Of a stretch of 15,029 bases of DNA, positions 1 to 8,742 are shown piece after piece. Position numbers and translations under genes: made by a program. Position 1 is the stretch's first letter. The number at the start of each line of letters is the position of its first letter. The notes under the pieces were generated by a model that had not been told where the DNA came from, made no database searches, and was given only the letters and a program-made list of their open reading frames with translations. Source of the DNA: Peptostreptococcus sp. (lineage in GTDB: Bacteria; Bacillota; Clostridia; Peptostreptococcales; Peptostreptococcaceae); assembly GCA_020025095.1 (NCBI GenBank), contig JAHHSS010000033.1, positions 1-15,029 on the forward strand, given 5' to 3'.

Positions 1-2063
1 TTATCTGAAAGTAAATTAATATCTGATTTTGCTCTATAATAACCATTCATACTATTCACTATCAATAAATCTCCATCTTCTATAATTGATATAACATTTT
101 GAATTCTAAATATGTTTTTCTCTTCAAATAAGTCTTGCTTAGATATGTAGCAAAACTCACTTTTATATGAATTATACTCTATATTATCTGTATGTGATTT
201 ATTTGAATTGATTAAGTTATTTTCTTCAAAAACATTTTCTTTCGCTCTAAAAAAATATTTTTCCTGTTCTCTTTTTGAACTAATGCTTTTTCTTAGCTCT
301 CCATTAATGTTGTCTATATTTAAAATATTCTCTATTTGTTTTATATCATTAGAATGTTTTAAAATATTTTTAGGCTTGCTAAGCCTTATATCCTTTAATA
401 GTAGCTGAACTTTTCTACTACCATTAAAAGTATTTTCATCTATCTGAAATACAATATCTATTAAATCTCCAACTTCAAATAAGCTTATTAGATGACTCAA
501 TCCAAATCCTATACATTCAAACTCTTTCCCTTTTTCTATATTTAATTTTAAATGATTTTTATCCTTACCTATTAGATAGGCATTTTTTAAATAGCAATCT
601 CTTAAAAGAAAATATGGAGTTGGATTTTTCATTCCAAAAGGTTCAAGAGTGTGTAATTTTTCTACAAAATTTAAATCTATAATTTCTTCATCTATTTCAT
701 ATTCTATTTTTATTTCTTCAATGAGATCTTCCTGTTCAAGTTCATAATCAGCAATTTCATTAATTTTATCTCGCAACTTATCTATATTTTCAACACTTAC
801 AGTAAGACCAGCAGCTTGTTCATGACCACCAAATTTTTCTATTAATTCTCTACATTCTGAAAGGGATGAAAACATATCAAACCCCTTTATAGATCTAGCA
901 GAACCTGTTGCCTGATTTCCATCTATACAAAGGAGAATTGTTGGCTTATAATATTTTTCTGTTAACTTTGATGCCACGATTCCTATAATACCATGATGCC
1001 AATTTTCACCTGCTAAAACAATAACTTTGTTCTCTTTTAAGTTTGGAAATATTGTAAGCATTTCTTCAGCTTCTTGATATATTCTAGATTCTATAAGCTG
1101 TCTTTCTTGATTTTTCATATCCATTGTAAGAGCCAACTTTTCAGCTTCTTTTGCATCATCCGTTGTAAATAATTCTACCCCTAGATTTGAATATCCTAAT
1201 CTTCCTGAAGCATTTATCCTCGGTCCTATTGAAAAACCAAGGTGTGAACTTCTGATTTTATTATTCTCAAGACCACACACTTTTACAAGTTCTCTCATAC
1301 CTATATTTTCACCATTTCCGATCATCTCAAGACCATTCTTCACTATTATTCTATTTTCATCAAGAATAGGCATAACATCGCAAATAGTCGCAAGAGAAAG
1401 AATTTCAATATACTTAGATATATTATTCTTAAATTCATCCCCACTTAGCCCATGAATTAGCTTAAAAGCTACACCGCATCCACAAAGTCCCTTAAATGGA
1501 TAATTACAAGATTTTTGCTTAGGATTTATAACCGCATATGCATTTGGAACTTCTTCCTGACATTCATGATGATCAGTTATTATTATGTCCATATTAAGAC
1601 TTTTAGCAAGTTCCACTTCAGCAACTGAAGTTATTCCACAATCTACAGTAATTATAAGCTTGGTTCCCATTTTATTGATATATCTTATTGCATCTTCATT
1701 CAATCCATACCCTTCTTCTAATCTATTTGGTATGTAGTACTCAACCGGATATCCTATTGATTTAAAATAAATTTTTAAAATTGATGTTGAAGAAACTCCA
1801 TCAACATCGTAATCTCCGAATATGCATATCTTTTCCCCATTAGATATTGCTTCTTTTATTCTTTTAACGGCTTTATCCATTCCTTTTAGCAGATATGGAT
1901 TTCTCAAAAAATCAAAAGAAGGGTTTATATACATACTTATATCATCTATTTCTTCTATTCCTCTATTTATCATTATATCTGCTATATTTTTATCTATGCC
2001 AAGAGCTTCTGTAGCTAGATTTCCATGAGGAAATGACTTTTCCTTAAGAATCCACTTTTTCAT
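1..2063 (-). CDS. recJ: Single-stranded-DNA-specific exonuclease RecJ (3' part cut by window edge)
   Basis: This gene encodes RecJ, a 5'-3' single-strand exonuclease of the DHH phosphoesterase family, acting in recombination and repair. The frame is open from the ATG to the window edge, giving 687 visible residues and no stop. Visible motifs are DYDVDG (residues 84-89), a TVDCG motif with Asp141, the signature DHH (164-166), and the DHHA1-type segment with GENWHHGIIG (352-361), GSARS (387-391) and FGGHEQAAG (411-419). These metal-binding and substrate-binding motifs are intact. The chain already exceeds E. coli RecJ, which fits the longer Gram-positive form with a C-terminal extension. The start is supported by GGAGG at 2070-2074, six bases upstream. 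It follows murJ, probably in the same transcript. The rest of the C-terminus cannot be seen. Confidence 0.95.
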   Translation of the reverse strand, partial: MKKWILKEKSFPHGNLATEALGIDKNIADIMINRGIEEIDDISMYINPSFDFLRNPYLLKGMDKAVKRIKEAISNGEKICIFGDYDVDGVSSTSILKIYFKSIGYPVEYYIPNRLEEGYGLNEDAIRYINKMGTKLIITVDCGITSVAEVELAKSLNMDIIITDHHECQEEVPNAYAVINPKQKSCNYPFKGLCGCGVAFKLIHGLSGDEFKNNISKYIEILSLATICDVMPILDENRIIVKNGLEMIGNGENIGMRELVKVCGLENNKIRSSHLGFSIGPRINASGRLGYSNLGVELFTTDDAKEAEKLALTMDMKNQERQLIESRIYQEAEEMLTIFPNLKENKVIVLAGENWHHGIIGIVASKLTEKYYKPTILLCIDGNQATGSARSIKGFDMFSSLSECRELIEKFGGHEQAAGLTVSVENIDKLRDKINEIADYELEQEDLIEEIKIEYEIDEEIIDLNFVEKLHTLEPFGMKNPTPYFLLRDCYLKNAYLIGKDKNHLKLNIEKGKEFECIGFGLSHLISLFEVGDLIDIVFQIDENTFNGSRKVQLLLKDIRLSKPKNILKHSNDIKQIENILNIDNINGELRKSISSKREQEKYFFRAKENVFEENNLINSNKSHTDNIEYNSYKSEFCYISKQDLFEEKNIFRIQNVISIIEDGDLLIVNSMNGYYRAKSDINLLSD

Positions 2064-2143
2064 AAAACACCTCCTATCTATTTTTTAATATTTTTTTTCT
2101 AAAAGTAGTAAATATATAATTTATCTCATCAATTTTTAGCAAC

Positions 2144-3607
2144 TTAGCTATCAAAAATTCCTAACAATGAACTTATTCCCAACATTGTCAAACTTAACAG
2201 CTTATTTTCACTTATTAAATTCACTCCAAAATTATAAACAATTCTTATGAACATCCCCATAATAATTGTTGCAATTACAGCTTTTACAAAAGTAAATATA
2301 AGCGATTTAAAATCAATTCCCTGCACTCTTTTTCTCAGTGAAATAAGAAGTATCAATACGCATACTATTGATGAAATGCTTGTAGCAAGCGCAATTCCTG
2401 AAATCCCCATATATTTGACTAAAATTAAATTCAAAACTATATTTATCACAACAGCTATCACTCCATTGTACATAGGTGTCTTTGTATCCTGCATAGAATA
2501 AAATACATTAGCTATTACATTTTTTAAGCTTAATCCTATCAATCCTACAGAATAAAACGCTAGTGCTGCTGAAGTCATCTGCGTAGCTGAAGCATCAAAA
2601 GCTCCTCTTTTAAATAATACTACAACTATAGGTTCTGCTAATACTATTGCCACTGCTGTAATTGGTAGTATCATCAAAATCACAACATTTATAGATTTTT
2701 TTATATATTCATTAAACTTATCATGTTGTTTTTCTGATTTTAATTTTGACAACATTGGATATATTACTATTGTAATCGACGATATAAACAATCCCAATAC
2801 AAAAGTATTCAATCTATCAGCATATTTCATTGCAGATATACTTCCAACAGCAAGTTGTGATGCCAAGGTCCTATCTACTATAGTATTTATTTGGCTAGCC
2901 CCTACACCTATCATTACTGGCATAGTAAGTATCATCATTTCCTTTATATATTTGTCTTTAACATTATATACAAATCCATATTTGTAGCCTCTTTTTTGAG
3001 ACCTTGGAATCTGAAAGAAAAATTGTGATGCTAAAGCAAAAAAAGCACCTATAGGCAATATATATAACCCAAAATATTTGCTTAGAACTATACTAACAAT
3101 AATTATTATATTAAATGGGAAACCAATCATTCCAGAAATATAATACTCTCCCTTACTTTGAAGATAGGATTGCATTATTTTTGAAAGTCCTGAAAATATT
3201 GTTCCAAATAACATTATTCTTGTAAAGCTAACTGTCAAATCAAGTGCTTGTGCATTGAAACCACTCGCAAATATCTTTGCAAATGGTCTTGCAAAAATAA
3301 AAGCTATAATAGAAATAAGAATTCCAATACTTATAGTTATATTAAGTACGTTATTCGTAAAATAATTTCCCTTTTCATCTCCACCTTCTTTTATGTTATC
3401 AAAAAAAAGTGGAATATATGTAGTTGATATAGCTGTCCCTATAACTTGAAATACTATTCGTGATATGTCTAATGAAACAAGATATACATCACTGTACATT
3501 GTTGCTCCATAAAAAGCGCTTAAGACTATATCTCGACCAAAACCAAGAAGTTTAGACAGCAATGTGATAGCCATCAATCCTATGGTTGCTTTAGCTACTT
3601 TACTCAT
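2144..3607 (-). CDS. murJ: MurJ/MviN-type lipid flippase, probable frameshift at the 3' end
   Basis: The product is a polytopic membrane protein of the MurJ/MviN branch of the MOP flippase superfamily, which moves lipid-linked glycan precursors across the cytoplasmic membrane. The N-terminus has the typical Ala-Thr-Ile-Gly-Leu...LSKLLGFGRDI pattern, and hydrophobic segments run along the whole 487 residues. AAGGAG lies five bases before the ATG, and the upstream deacetylase gene ends 11 bases away, so co-transcription is likely. The C-terminus looks wrong: the last membrane segment ends abruptly in FDS. The alternative frame continues to a TAG at 2076-2074 through a basic tail (AKLLKIDEI...RKKILKNR). 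One base removed from the five-base run at 2153-2157 would give 510 residues, close to E. coli MurJ (511). The partner could be lipid II or a product of the neighbouring sugar genes. Gene call is firm; 3' end is doubtful. Confidence 0.88.
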   Translation of the reverse strand: MSKVAKATIGLMAITLLSKLLGFGRDIVLSAFYGATMYSDVYLVSLDISRIVFQVIGTAISTTYIPLFFDNIKEGGDEKGNYFTNNVLNITISIGILISIIAFIFARPFAKIFASGFNAQALDLTVSFTRIMLFGTIFSGLSKIMQSYLQSKGEYYISGMIGFPFNIIIIVSIVLSKYFGLYILPIGAFFALASQFFFQIPRSQKRGYKYGFVYNVKDKYIKEMMILTMPVMIGVGASQINTIVDRTLASQLAVGSISAMKYADRLNTFVLGLFISSITIVIYPMLSKLKSEKQHDKFNEYIKKSINVVILMILPITAVAIVLAEPIVVVLFKRGAFDASATQMTSAALAFYSVGLIGLSLKNVIANVFYSMQDTKTPMYNGVIAVVINIVLNLILVKYMGISGIALATSISSIVCVLILLISLRKRVQGIDFKSLIFTFVKAVIATIIMGMFIRIVYNFGVNLISENKLLSLTMLGISSLLGIFDS

Positions 3608-3618
3608 AAAATCTCCTT

Positions 3619-4512
3619 TTATTTCATCAAACTTCTATATTTTTTATTACTTTCCATATATCTTATCAGTCTTATGCTAGAGGTTGCCGTGTGTAGTTTG
3701 TATCTAAACTTATCATCATAATTTCCTTTTGCAATAAATTCATTTTTATTTAGCATAGAAAATATTTCAGCACCTTTGTATTTATTTTGTTCAAAATTTC
3801 TATCTACTTTCAACTTTTTTATGTCCATTATCTTCAAAGTTGAGAAAGTTATGTATTTTTGACTTTTAAAAATATTATATGCTTCCCATTTTTTTTCTAG
3901 TTCTTCTTTGTTAAGTTTACTAATACAGTTTAAGGCTTTGCCTTGTATTGAGTTGTTGATATCATATAAATAGAATTGTACATTTTCTTTTGTTTTACAT
4001 CTTTCTACAAGTCTTTGAACGGCTTTATAAACTGCGAAATGGTCATCATTACATTCATATGGTCCTGTCAAAAATATAGCATCATATTTTTCAAAATCTA
4101 CTTTTTTCGCCATAGATTCAGCCACTATTTCTACGTTATCTAGAAGTGTTTTATTTATAAAATTCAGTACAAAACTTTTTTCAAACTCATATATCTTTGA
4201 AACTTCTGCAGCTTCTTCTAACCTTATTTTTGAATTATTAAAGTCATTTTCATCTAATCTTCCATCTGTTACATAAACTATATCGACATTTATCCCTTTC
4301 TTTTTCATCTTTAATATAGTTCCTCCAACTCCAATTGATTCATCATCTTGATGTGGAGAAATTATTAAGGCTCTATTTACTGTCGCTATCATAGAATCTA
4401 TATCTATAAGTGAATTTTCTTTAGATATTTCTTTATAATAGCTTTCAAGATAAAACCTATTTGCAATATTTGTAATTGGTTCTAAAATAAACTTTATTGC
4501 ATCTTTTAGCAT
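3619..4512 (-). CDS. PIG-L/LmbE-family deacetylase
   Basis: A 297-residue protein of the PIG-L/LmbE family of zinc-dependent N-acetyl-sugar deacetylases, which includes MshB, BshB and GlcNAc-PI deacetylase. The family PHxDDE motif appears as SPHQDDE (residues 52-58), where His54 and Asp57 are the expected metal and catalytic positions. It is followed by a beta-alpha unit ending in YVTDGR. The second metal histidine is probably His158 in NDDHFAV. No signal peptide is visible, so a cytoplasmic location is expected. The start has AGGAAGG seven bases upstream, and that site overlaps the last codons of the ATP-grasp gene, only four bases away, which implies translational coupling. The substrate is unknown; the adjacent glycosyltransferase and ligase suggest it removes an acetyl group from an amino-sugar intermediate (inference). 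Confidence 0.85.
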   Translation of the reverse strand: MLKDAIKFILEPITNIANRFYLESYYKEISKENSLIDIDSMIATVNRALIISPHQDDESIGVGGTILKMKKKGINVDIVYVTDGRLDENDFNNSKIRLEEAAEVSKIYEFEKSFVLNFINKTLLDNVEIVAESMAKKVDFEKYDAIFLTGPYECNDDHFAVYKAVQRLVERCKTKENVQFYLYDINNSIQGKALNCISKLNKEELEKKWEAYNIFKSQKYITFSTLKIMDIKKLKVDRNFEQNKYKGAEIFSMLNKNEFIAKGNYDDKFRYKLHTATSSIRLIRYMESNKKYRSLMK

Positions 4513-4516
4513 ATAT

Positions 4517-5716
4517 TTACCTTCCTAATATTTTTTTTCTTACTTTTTTTAAAGCTTTTAAAATAAGTTCTTTTTTATATATTTTATATGTTAGCATATC
4601 ATCTTTATCTTTTACTGAGTCTATAAAATACCCCTTTTCTTTGTATATTTTATATTCTTTTTTCCAATCTATCTTCTTAGAAATACAGGCTCTAATATCA
4701 TACGACTGAAGTACCCAGTAAGCATTAACCTTATTCCAATCAAATACAACTTTTGACTTTGTTTCCGTTTCTATAAGATCTTCATAAATTCTATACACAA
4801 AATCATTTCCTATTTTATCATTTATATTCGCTTCTATCGGAAATCTTCCATTTACCTCTATAAGGACAAATTCATTATATTTTTCTGAGTACTTGAATTC
4901 AATCATAGCTATACCAGAATAATTTTTTTCCTCAAGCAACTTTACTGATAAGTCTATCAGTTTTTCATTATCCACTGTAATATGACAAGAACCTGTTCCA
5001 TTTTCAATTGGATATTCCCTTAACTTTTTCACAATGTTCCCTATAACACAATATCCATAATCGTTTCTATACATAGTAATACAGTATAAATTTTCGGTTT
5101 CACCTTCTATTACTTCTTGTGAAACCGAGCCACCTTTTGAAGATAGTTGATCTAAAAATTCATTTAGTTCTTCTTTATTATTTGCTTTAAGGACTTTTTT
5201 CTTCATTCTTAGTGTATGAGATAAGGGCTTTACTATTACAGGAAACTCTTCTATTTCATACTGCTCATTCTCTACATATGTTTTAGGAACTCTTATTTCT
5301 TTTAAATTGTTTCTCAATAGTTCTTTGTCAGTTATATTTTTGTATTCTTCTATATTTTCCCCAATTGGCAAAATATAGTATTCTTTTATTTCATCAAAAT
5401 ATTCTATCATCTGATCCATAGTTTGATCGCCATCTGTAAAAAATACAATCTTCTTATTAGATACTTGGCGAAACTTTCTACCTAACTCAATAATATATTT
5501 TATCCAATCATTTTTATCATCTATTAATATTCCCCTATCGTTTAGGGCCGCTATAAGATATTTTTCATGGCTAATGCCTAAAATATCTATACCATGCTTT
5601 TGAAGTCCTCTTTTTATACCTAGCGAACCAACATTATGCATTGCAATTAGTACTGGATTTTTATTTAAGTTTATATTATTAAATAATAAATTATAGTCTA
5701 TATTTTTATTTTGCAT
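4517..5716 (-). CDS. ATP-grasp carboxylate-amine ligase-like protein
   Basis: A 399-residue protein with the layout of ATP-grasp ligases, which couple a carboxylate to an amine or thiol through an acyl-phosphate. An N-terminal Rossmann-like region (about residues 20-65, PVLIAMHNVGSLG) resembles the preATP-grasp domain of stand-alone carboxylate-amine ligases. The ATP-grasp core follows: FPVIVKP with nucleotide-binding Lys163, SQEVIEGE around 199-206, and the Mg-binding C-terminal motif LIEVNGR with Glu287 and Asn289, preceded by Glu273. A charged tail of about 70 residues ends in basic clusters. No membrane segments are seen. The start is preceded by GAGAGG at a rather long distance (about 11 bases). 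It is tightly linked to the PIG-L gene downstream, which could generate its amine acceptor. Substrates are unknown; D-aspartate-ligase-like or peptidyl-sugar ligation are alternatives. Confidence 0.82.
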   Translation of the reverse strand: MQNKNIDYNLLFNNINLNKNPVLIAMHNVGSLGIKRGLQKHGIDILGISHEKYLIAALNDRGILIDDKNDWIKYIIELGRKFRQVSNKKIVFFTDGDQTMDQMIEYFDEIKEYYILPIGENIEEYKNITDKELLRNNLKEIRVPKTYVENEQYEIEEFPVIVKPLSHTLRMKKKVLKANNKEELNEFLDQLSSKGGSVSQEVIEGETENLYCITMYRNDYGYCVIGNIVKKLREYPIENGTGSCHITVDNEKLIDLSVKLLEEKNYSGIAMIEFKYSEKYNEFVLIEVNGRFPIEANINDKIGNDFVYRIYEDLIETETKSKVVFDWNKVNAYWVLQSYDIRACISKKIDWKKEYKIYKEKGYFIDSVKDKDDMLTYKIYKKELILKALKKVRKKILGR

Positions 5717-5799
5717 TTACCTAAAAACCTCTCATAAAAAAATATATTATAAGAAATAATACATATTCCTTTTACACATAAGAATATACCTTAATAGTA

Positions 5800-6906
5800 T
5801 TACTTGCTCTTTTCTTCAAGAATCATATCATAAATTAAAGATATATCATAAAAATTATCATTTACCTCATAATTATTTCTAACAAAAACTCTTCCATACT
5901 TAGCCATTTTGCTTCTTTTGTCCTCATCCTCTATCAGCATTGACATTGCAAGTACTAGTTCTTCTACTGAAGCAGAGTTTACTAGCAAACCACTTTTACC
6001 TACATCTATAGATTCCTTATGTCCACCTACATCAGTTACTATAACTGGTGTTTCACAAGCCTCAGATTCTATAGCAGCTACTCCAAAACCTTCTCTCAAA
6101 GATGGAAATACTGAAAATTCAAAGCTATTAAATTCCTTGCATATGTCTTCAGGCTGTACTCTTCCTAAAAAATCAACATACTCTTCAATCCCTAATTCTT
6201 TCACTTGATTCTTTAAATTTTCTTCATCTTTACCACTTCCACCTATTACAAGTCTTAGTTTTCTGCCCCTTACTTCTCCATTATACATATCTAAAATATC
6301 TTTAAATGCACTAATTAAATATTTTATGCCATATTTTTTTTCAAGGCTTTTTATTATACCTATTTTATAATATTCATTTTTTTCAACTTTCATAGGATGG
6401 AATCTTTCCATATCTACACCAAAGAAAGTAACATATACTTTTTTATTTGTATATAAATTTGCTTCTCTAGCCATGTCTACACTATTAGAAAATATATAAT
6501 CTGCTTTTCTAAAATTATGTTTTATTATATTTTTCTGTATAAATCCATTTCTTGGGAAATCATATATATCTGTTCCCCAAACTGATACAACATATGGATG
6601 ATATGATAAAAGACTACCTATAAACCCATATGAACTTGCATATTGTGCATGAAGAATATCCGGCTTTAATTCATGTACTAATTTTTTTATTTTCTTTATG
6701 TTATTTAAGTAGCCTGTTTTTTTATATATTTTTTCATTTCTTAATTCATTCACATTTGTTTGGAAATTGTGAACAGTTACTCCGTCAATTTCTCCTCCAT
6801 TTAAACTTATACAATGTATCTCATAATTTTTTTTCAAAAAATAATCACACCATTTCTTTACATGTGGATTAGATGCATCTGCAAGATAACAAATTCTTTT
6901 TTTCAT
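5800..6906 (-). CDS. Glycosyltransferase family 4 (GT-B fold)
   Basis: A 368-residue GT4-type glycosyltransferase that would move a sugar from a nucleotide donor to an unknown acceptor in the cytoplasm. The N-terminal half has a YLADASNPHVKKW start and SVWGTDIYDF (108-117). The C-terminal donor domain shows the LEKKYGIKYLI block (188-198), IGGSGKDEE (221-229) and the EX7E signature in REGFGVAAIE (Glu272 and Glu280), followed by TDVGGHKE. Length is normal for the family. No signal peptide or membrane anchor is visible. AGAAAGGA precedes the ATG, and the AarF-type gene ends 32 bases upstream. The next gene starts 83 bases downstream, so this gene could head or sit within the operon. Bacillithiol glycosyltransferase BshA belongs to the same broad family, but the sequence does not establish that activity. 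Confidence 0.92.
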   Translation of the reverse strand: MKKRICYLADASNPHVKKWCDYFLKKNYEIHCISLNGGEIDGVTVHNFQTNVNELRNEKIYKKTGYLNNIKKIKKLVHELKPDILHAQYASSYGFIGSLLSYHPYVVSVWGTDIYDFPRNGFIQKNIIKHNFRKADYIFSNSVDMAREANLYTNKKVYVTFFGVDMERFHPMKVEKNEYYKIGIIKSLEKKYGIKYLISAFKDILDMYNGEVRGRKLRLVIGGSGKDEENLKNQVKELGIEEYVDFLGRVQPEDICKEFNSFEFSVFPSLREGFGVAAIESEACETPVIVTDVGGHKESIDVGKSGLLVNSASVEELVLAMSMLIEDEDKRSKMAKYGRVFVRNNYEVNDNFYDISLIYDMILEEKSK

Positions 6907-6938
6907 CTTTATTCCTTTCTGTAATAAACCTTGTTCGG

Positions 6939-8621
6939 CTATTTTCCATTTTTATGATAGTTGTTCTTCAATATCAAAAATACAAGAGTTATCCCTATAA
7001 TAAATGAAATTATGAAGCCTAATATACTTACATATTTTATCATTCGACTCCATTTTATATTATCTGATGACATTATTAATGAAGAACCAACTATACATGC
7101 CGCAAGCATTATGCTCATTGATACCTGAGTAGTAAAATTTTTTATATTCTCCTCTAACTTTGGAGACTTCATTTCTCCAATATTCATCTTTAAATTATTT
7201 TTTTCAAGTATTCCTAATATATTCTTAATCTGATTTGGTACGCTAACCATATCATAATAATATTCATCCATATCAATTCTTAATCTTTCAATATTTCGTC
7301 TTACATTCATCTTATCTTCTTTATAATATTTCATGTATGATTTAGCTATCATCTCAACACTAAAATTTTTATAAAGACCTCTAGATGTTCCTTCTAACGT
7401 TATCACGGTTTTTCCTAGTAGGACCAACTGCGATGGAAGCGTTATATTATGACTTCTCATAAATCTGAAAAACTCATTCAGTATTTCTGCAATACTTAAT
7501 TTGTCAAACGGTATATCATAATAATAATGTATGAGATATAAAAGATCTCTCCTTAATATTTCATTATTAGACTCTATAGGCATTGCATTCATATCGGTAA
7601 GTATTCTTATTATTTTGTCTATATTTTTATTTGTTGATGCTATAATCAACTGATTTAGGTACTTCAATGTTTTTTCATCTACAATACCAATCATCCCGAA
7701 ATCTATAAATGCAAGCTTACTAACTCCACTGTCTTCGTCTACTATAAATATATTTCCTGGATGAGGATCTGCATGAAAAAATCCACAAGTCATCACCTGT
7801 CTGAAAAATGATCTTACCCCTATATCTACTATTCTCTTTTTTTCCGCATTACTAATTTCATAGTTGTCTATATCAGATAAACATATACCCTTTACTTTTT
7901 CCATAATTAGTATTTTTTCAGTTGTATAATCATTGTATATTTCTGGTATAAATACATCTTTACTATTTTTAAAAATTTTTTTTAGCTTTATTCCATTAAT
8001 GGCTTCAAATTTATAATCTAATTCTCTTAAAAGTTGTACTTCTAATTCTGAAATCATCTCTTTTACATCTATATTCCATTCATTTTTAAAGTAATTAAGA
8101 TTTTCAGCTAACCTTTTCAATATTATTATATCAGCTTTAATAGTAGACTCTATTTCAGGTCTTTGTATTTTTACAACTACTTCTTTTCCGTCTAAAAACC
8201 TTGCATCATACACTTGCCCTATTGATGCCGCTGCAATTGGTTTTGAACCTATATATTCAAACACATCATCTATATTGCAGGCAAGTTCATCTTCAAGTAT
8301 TTTCATCGCAACTTTATTATCTATTGGGATAACATCATCTCTCAGCTTGGATAATTCAGATATTATATCATCATCAAATAAATCTTTTCTTGTACTCAGA
8401 ATCTGTCCTATTTTTATATATGTGGGTCCCAATTCTTCAAAAACACACCTTATTCTTTGACCTGTTGTCATTACTCTTACATCTCCTTTGGGAGACTTTG
8501 TAATTATCTTTGAGGCAACTAAATCCTTATTCAGTTTTTCTACTACATATCCGAAACCATATTTTATCAATACTCCTGCAATTTCCTTATATCTTCCAAT
8601 GTATTTATAACTTATTCTCAT
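6939..8621 (-). CDS. AarF/ABC1/UbiB-family atypical kinase-like protein
   Basis: A 560-residue member of the UbiB/ABC1 atypical kinase family, which binds ATP and, in known cases, supports isoprenoid quinone or lipid biology. Residues below count from the chosen start. The family KxGQ motif is KIGQ (70-73). The Ala-rich loop replacing the usual Gly-rich loop is AAAS (130-133), the nucleotide Lys is in VVKIQRP (Lys151), the catalytic-loop equivalent is HADPHPGN (283-290), and the metal motif is DFG (307-309). Two hydrophobic C-terminal segments should anchor it in the membrane. An earlier in-frame ATG at 8657 exists, but the ATG at 8621 has AGAGGTGAG six bases upstream and starts the typical MRISYKY sequence, so I chose it. 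It appears to be first in a run of surface-glycan-type genes, an unusual setting. Its substrate is unknown. Confidence 0.92.
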   Translation of the reverse strand: MRISYKYIGRYKEIAGVLIKYGFGYVVEKLNKDLVASKIITKSPKGDVRVMTTGQRIRCVFEELGPTYIKIGQILSTRKDLFDDDIISELSKLRDDVIPIDNKVAMKILEDELACNIDDVFEYIGSKPIAAASIGQVYDARFLDGKEVVVKIQRPEIESTIKADIIILKRLAENLNYFKNEWNIDVKEMISELEVQLLRELDYKFEAINGIKLKKIFKNSKDVFIPEIYNDYTTEKILIMEKVKGICLSDIDNYEISNAEKKRIVDIGVRSFFRQVMTCGFFHADPHPGNIFIVDEDSGVSKLAFIDFGMIGIVDEKTLKYLNQLIIASTNKNIDKIIRILTDMNAMPIESNNEILRRDLLYLIHYYYDIPFDKLSIAEILNEFFRFMRSHNITLPSQLVLLGKTVITLEGTSRGLYKNFSVEMIAKSYMKYYKEDKMNVRRNIERLRIDMDEYYYDMVSVPNQIKNILGILEKNNLKMNIGEMKSPKLEENIKNFTTQVSMSIMLAACIVGSSLIMSSDNIKWSRMIKYVSILGFIISFIIGITLVFLILKNNYHKNGK

Positions 8622-8627
8622 AGACTT

Positions 8628-8636
8628 CTCACCTCT
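8628..8636 (-). promoter_or_regulatory. Ribosome binding site fixing the AarF-type start
   Basis: AGAGGTGAG on the minus strand, six bases before the ATG at 8621. It supports this start over the upstream in-frame ATG at 8657, which has no comparable site and lies close to the predicted transcription start. Confidence 0.75.
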
Positions 8637-8669
8637 TAAAAATAAAACTAATGACACAATAGTCAGGTC

Positions 8670-8698
8670 AATATAATCGTAAAAGGCTACTATCGCAA
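8670..8698 (-). promoter_or_regulatory. Predicted sigma-A promoter for the AarF-type gene and operon
   Basis: On the minus strand, TTGCGA (8698-8693) and TATATT (8675-8670) are separated by exactly 17 bases. Transcription would start near 8663, about 40 bases before the start codon. One arm of the 13-base inverted repeat lies inside the spacer, so this promoter and the hairpin overlap. Confidence 0.5.
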
Positions 8699-8727
8699 GT
8701 TAGAGCAATAATTTGTAGCCTTTTACG
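8678..8727 (-). repeat. Perfect 13-base inverted repeat after the SCIFF maturase gene
   Basis: CGTAAAAGGCTAC (8678-8690) is exactly complementary to GTAGCCTTTTACG (8715-8727), with a 24-base loop. It starts 16 bases after the maturase stop codon and could end that transcript. The run after the stem is only AT-rich (ATTATATT), not a clean U-tract, and the loop is long. Because one arm fills the spacer of the predicted AarF promoter, an operator or leader role is also possible. Confidence 0.6.
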
Positions 8728-8742
8728 CCTATTAATTAAATA

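Noticed and set aside
5717..5799. Separate promoter for the ATP-grasp gene
   Set aside because: A TATAAT occurs at 5746-5751 on the minus strand, but there is no acceptable -35 at 16-18 bases. A 6-base inverted repeat (5763-5768 with 5782-5787) is short. Not strong enough to list as a feature.
8621..8657. Earlier in-frame ATG for the AarF-type gene, adding 12 residues
   Set aside because: It has no ribosome binding site at a proper distance, and it lies only a few bases after the predicted transcription start. The ATG at 8621 has a strong site and gives the family-typical N-terminus.
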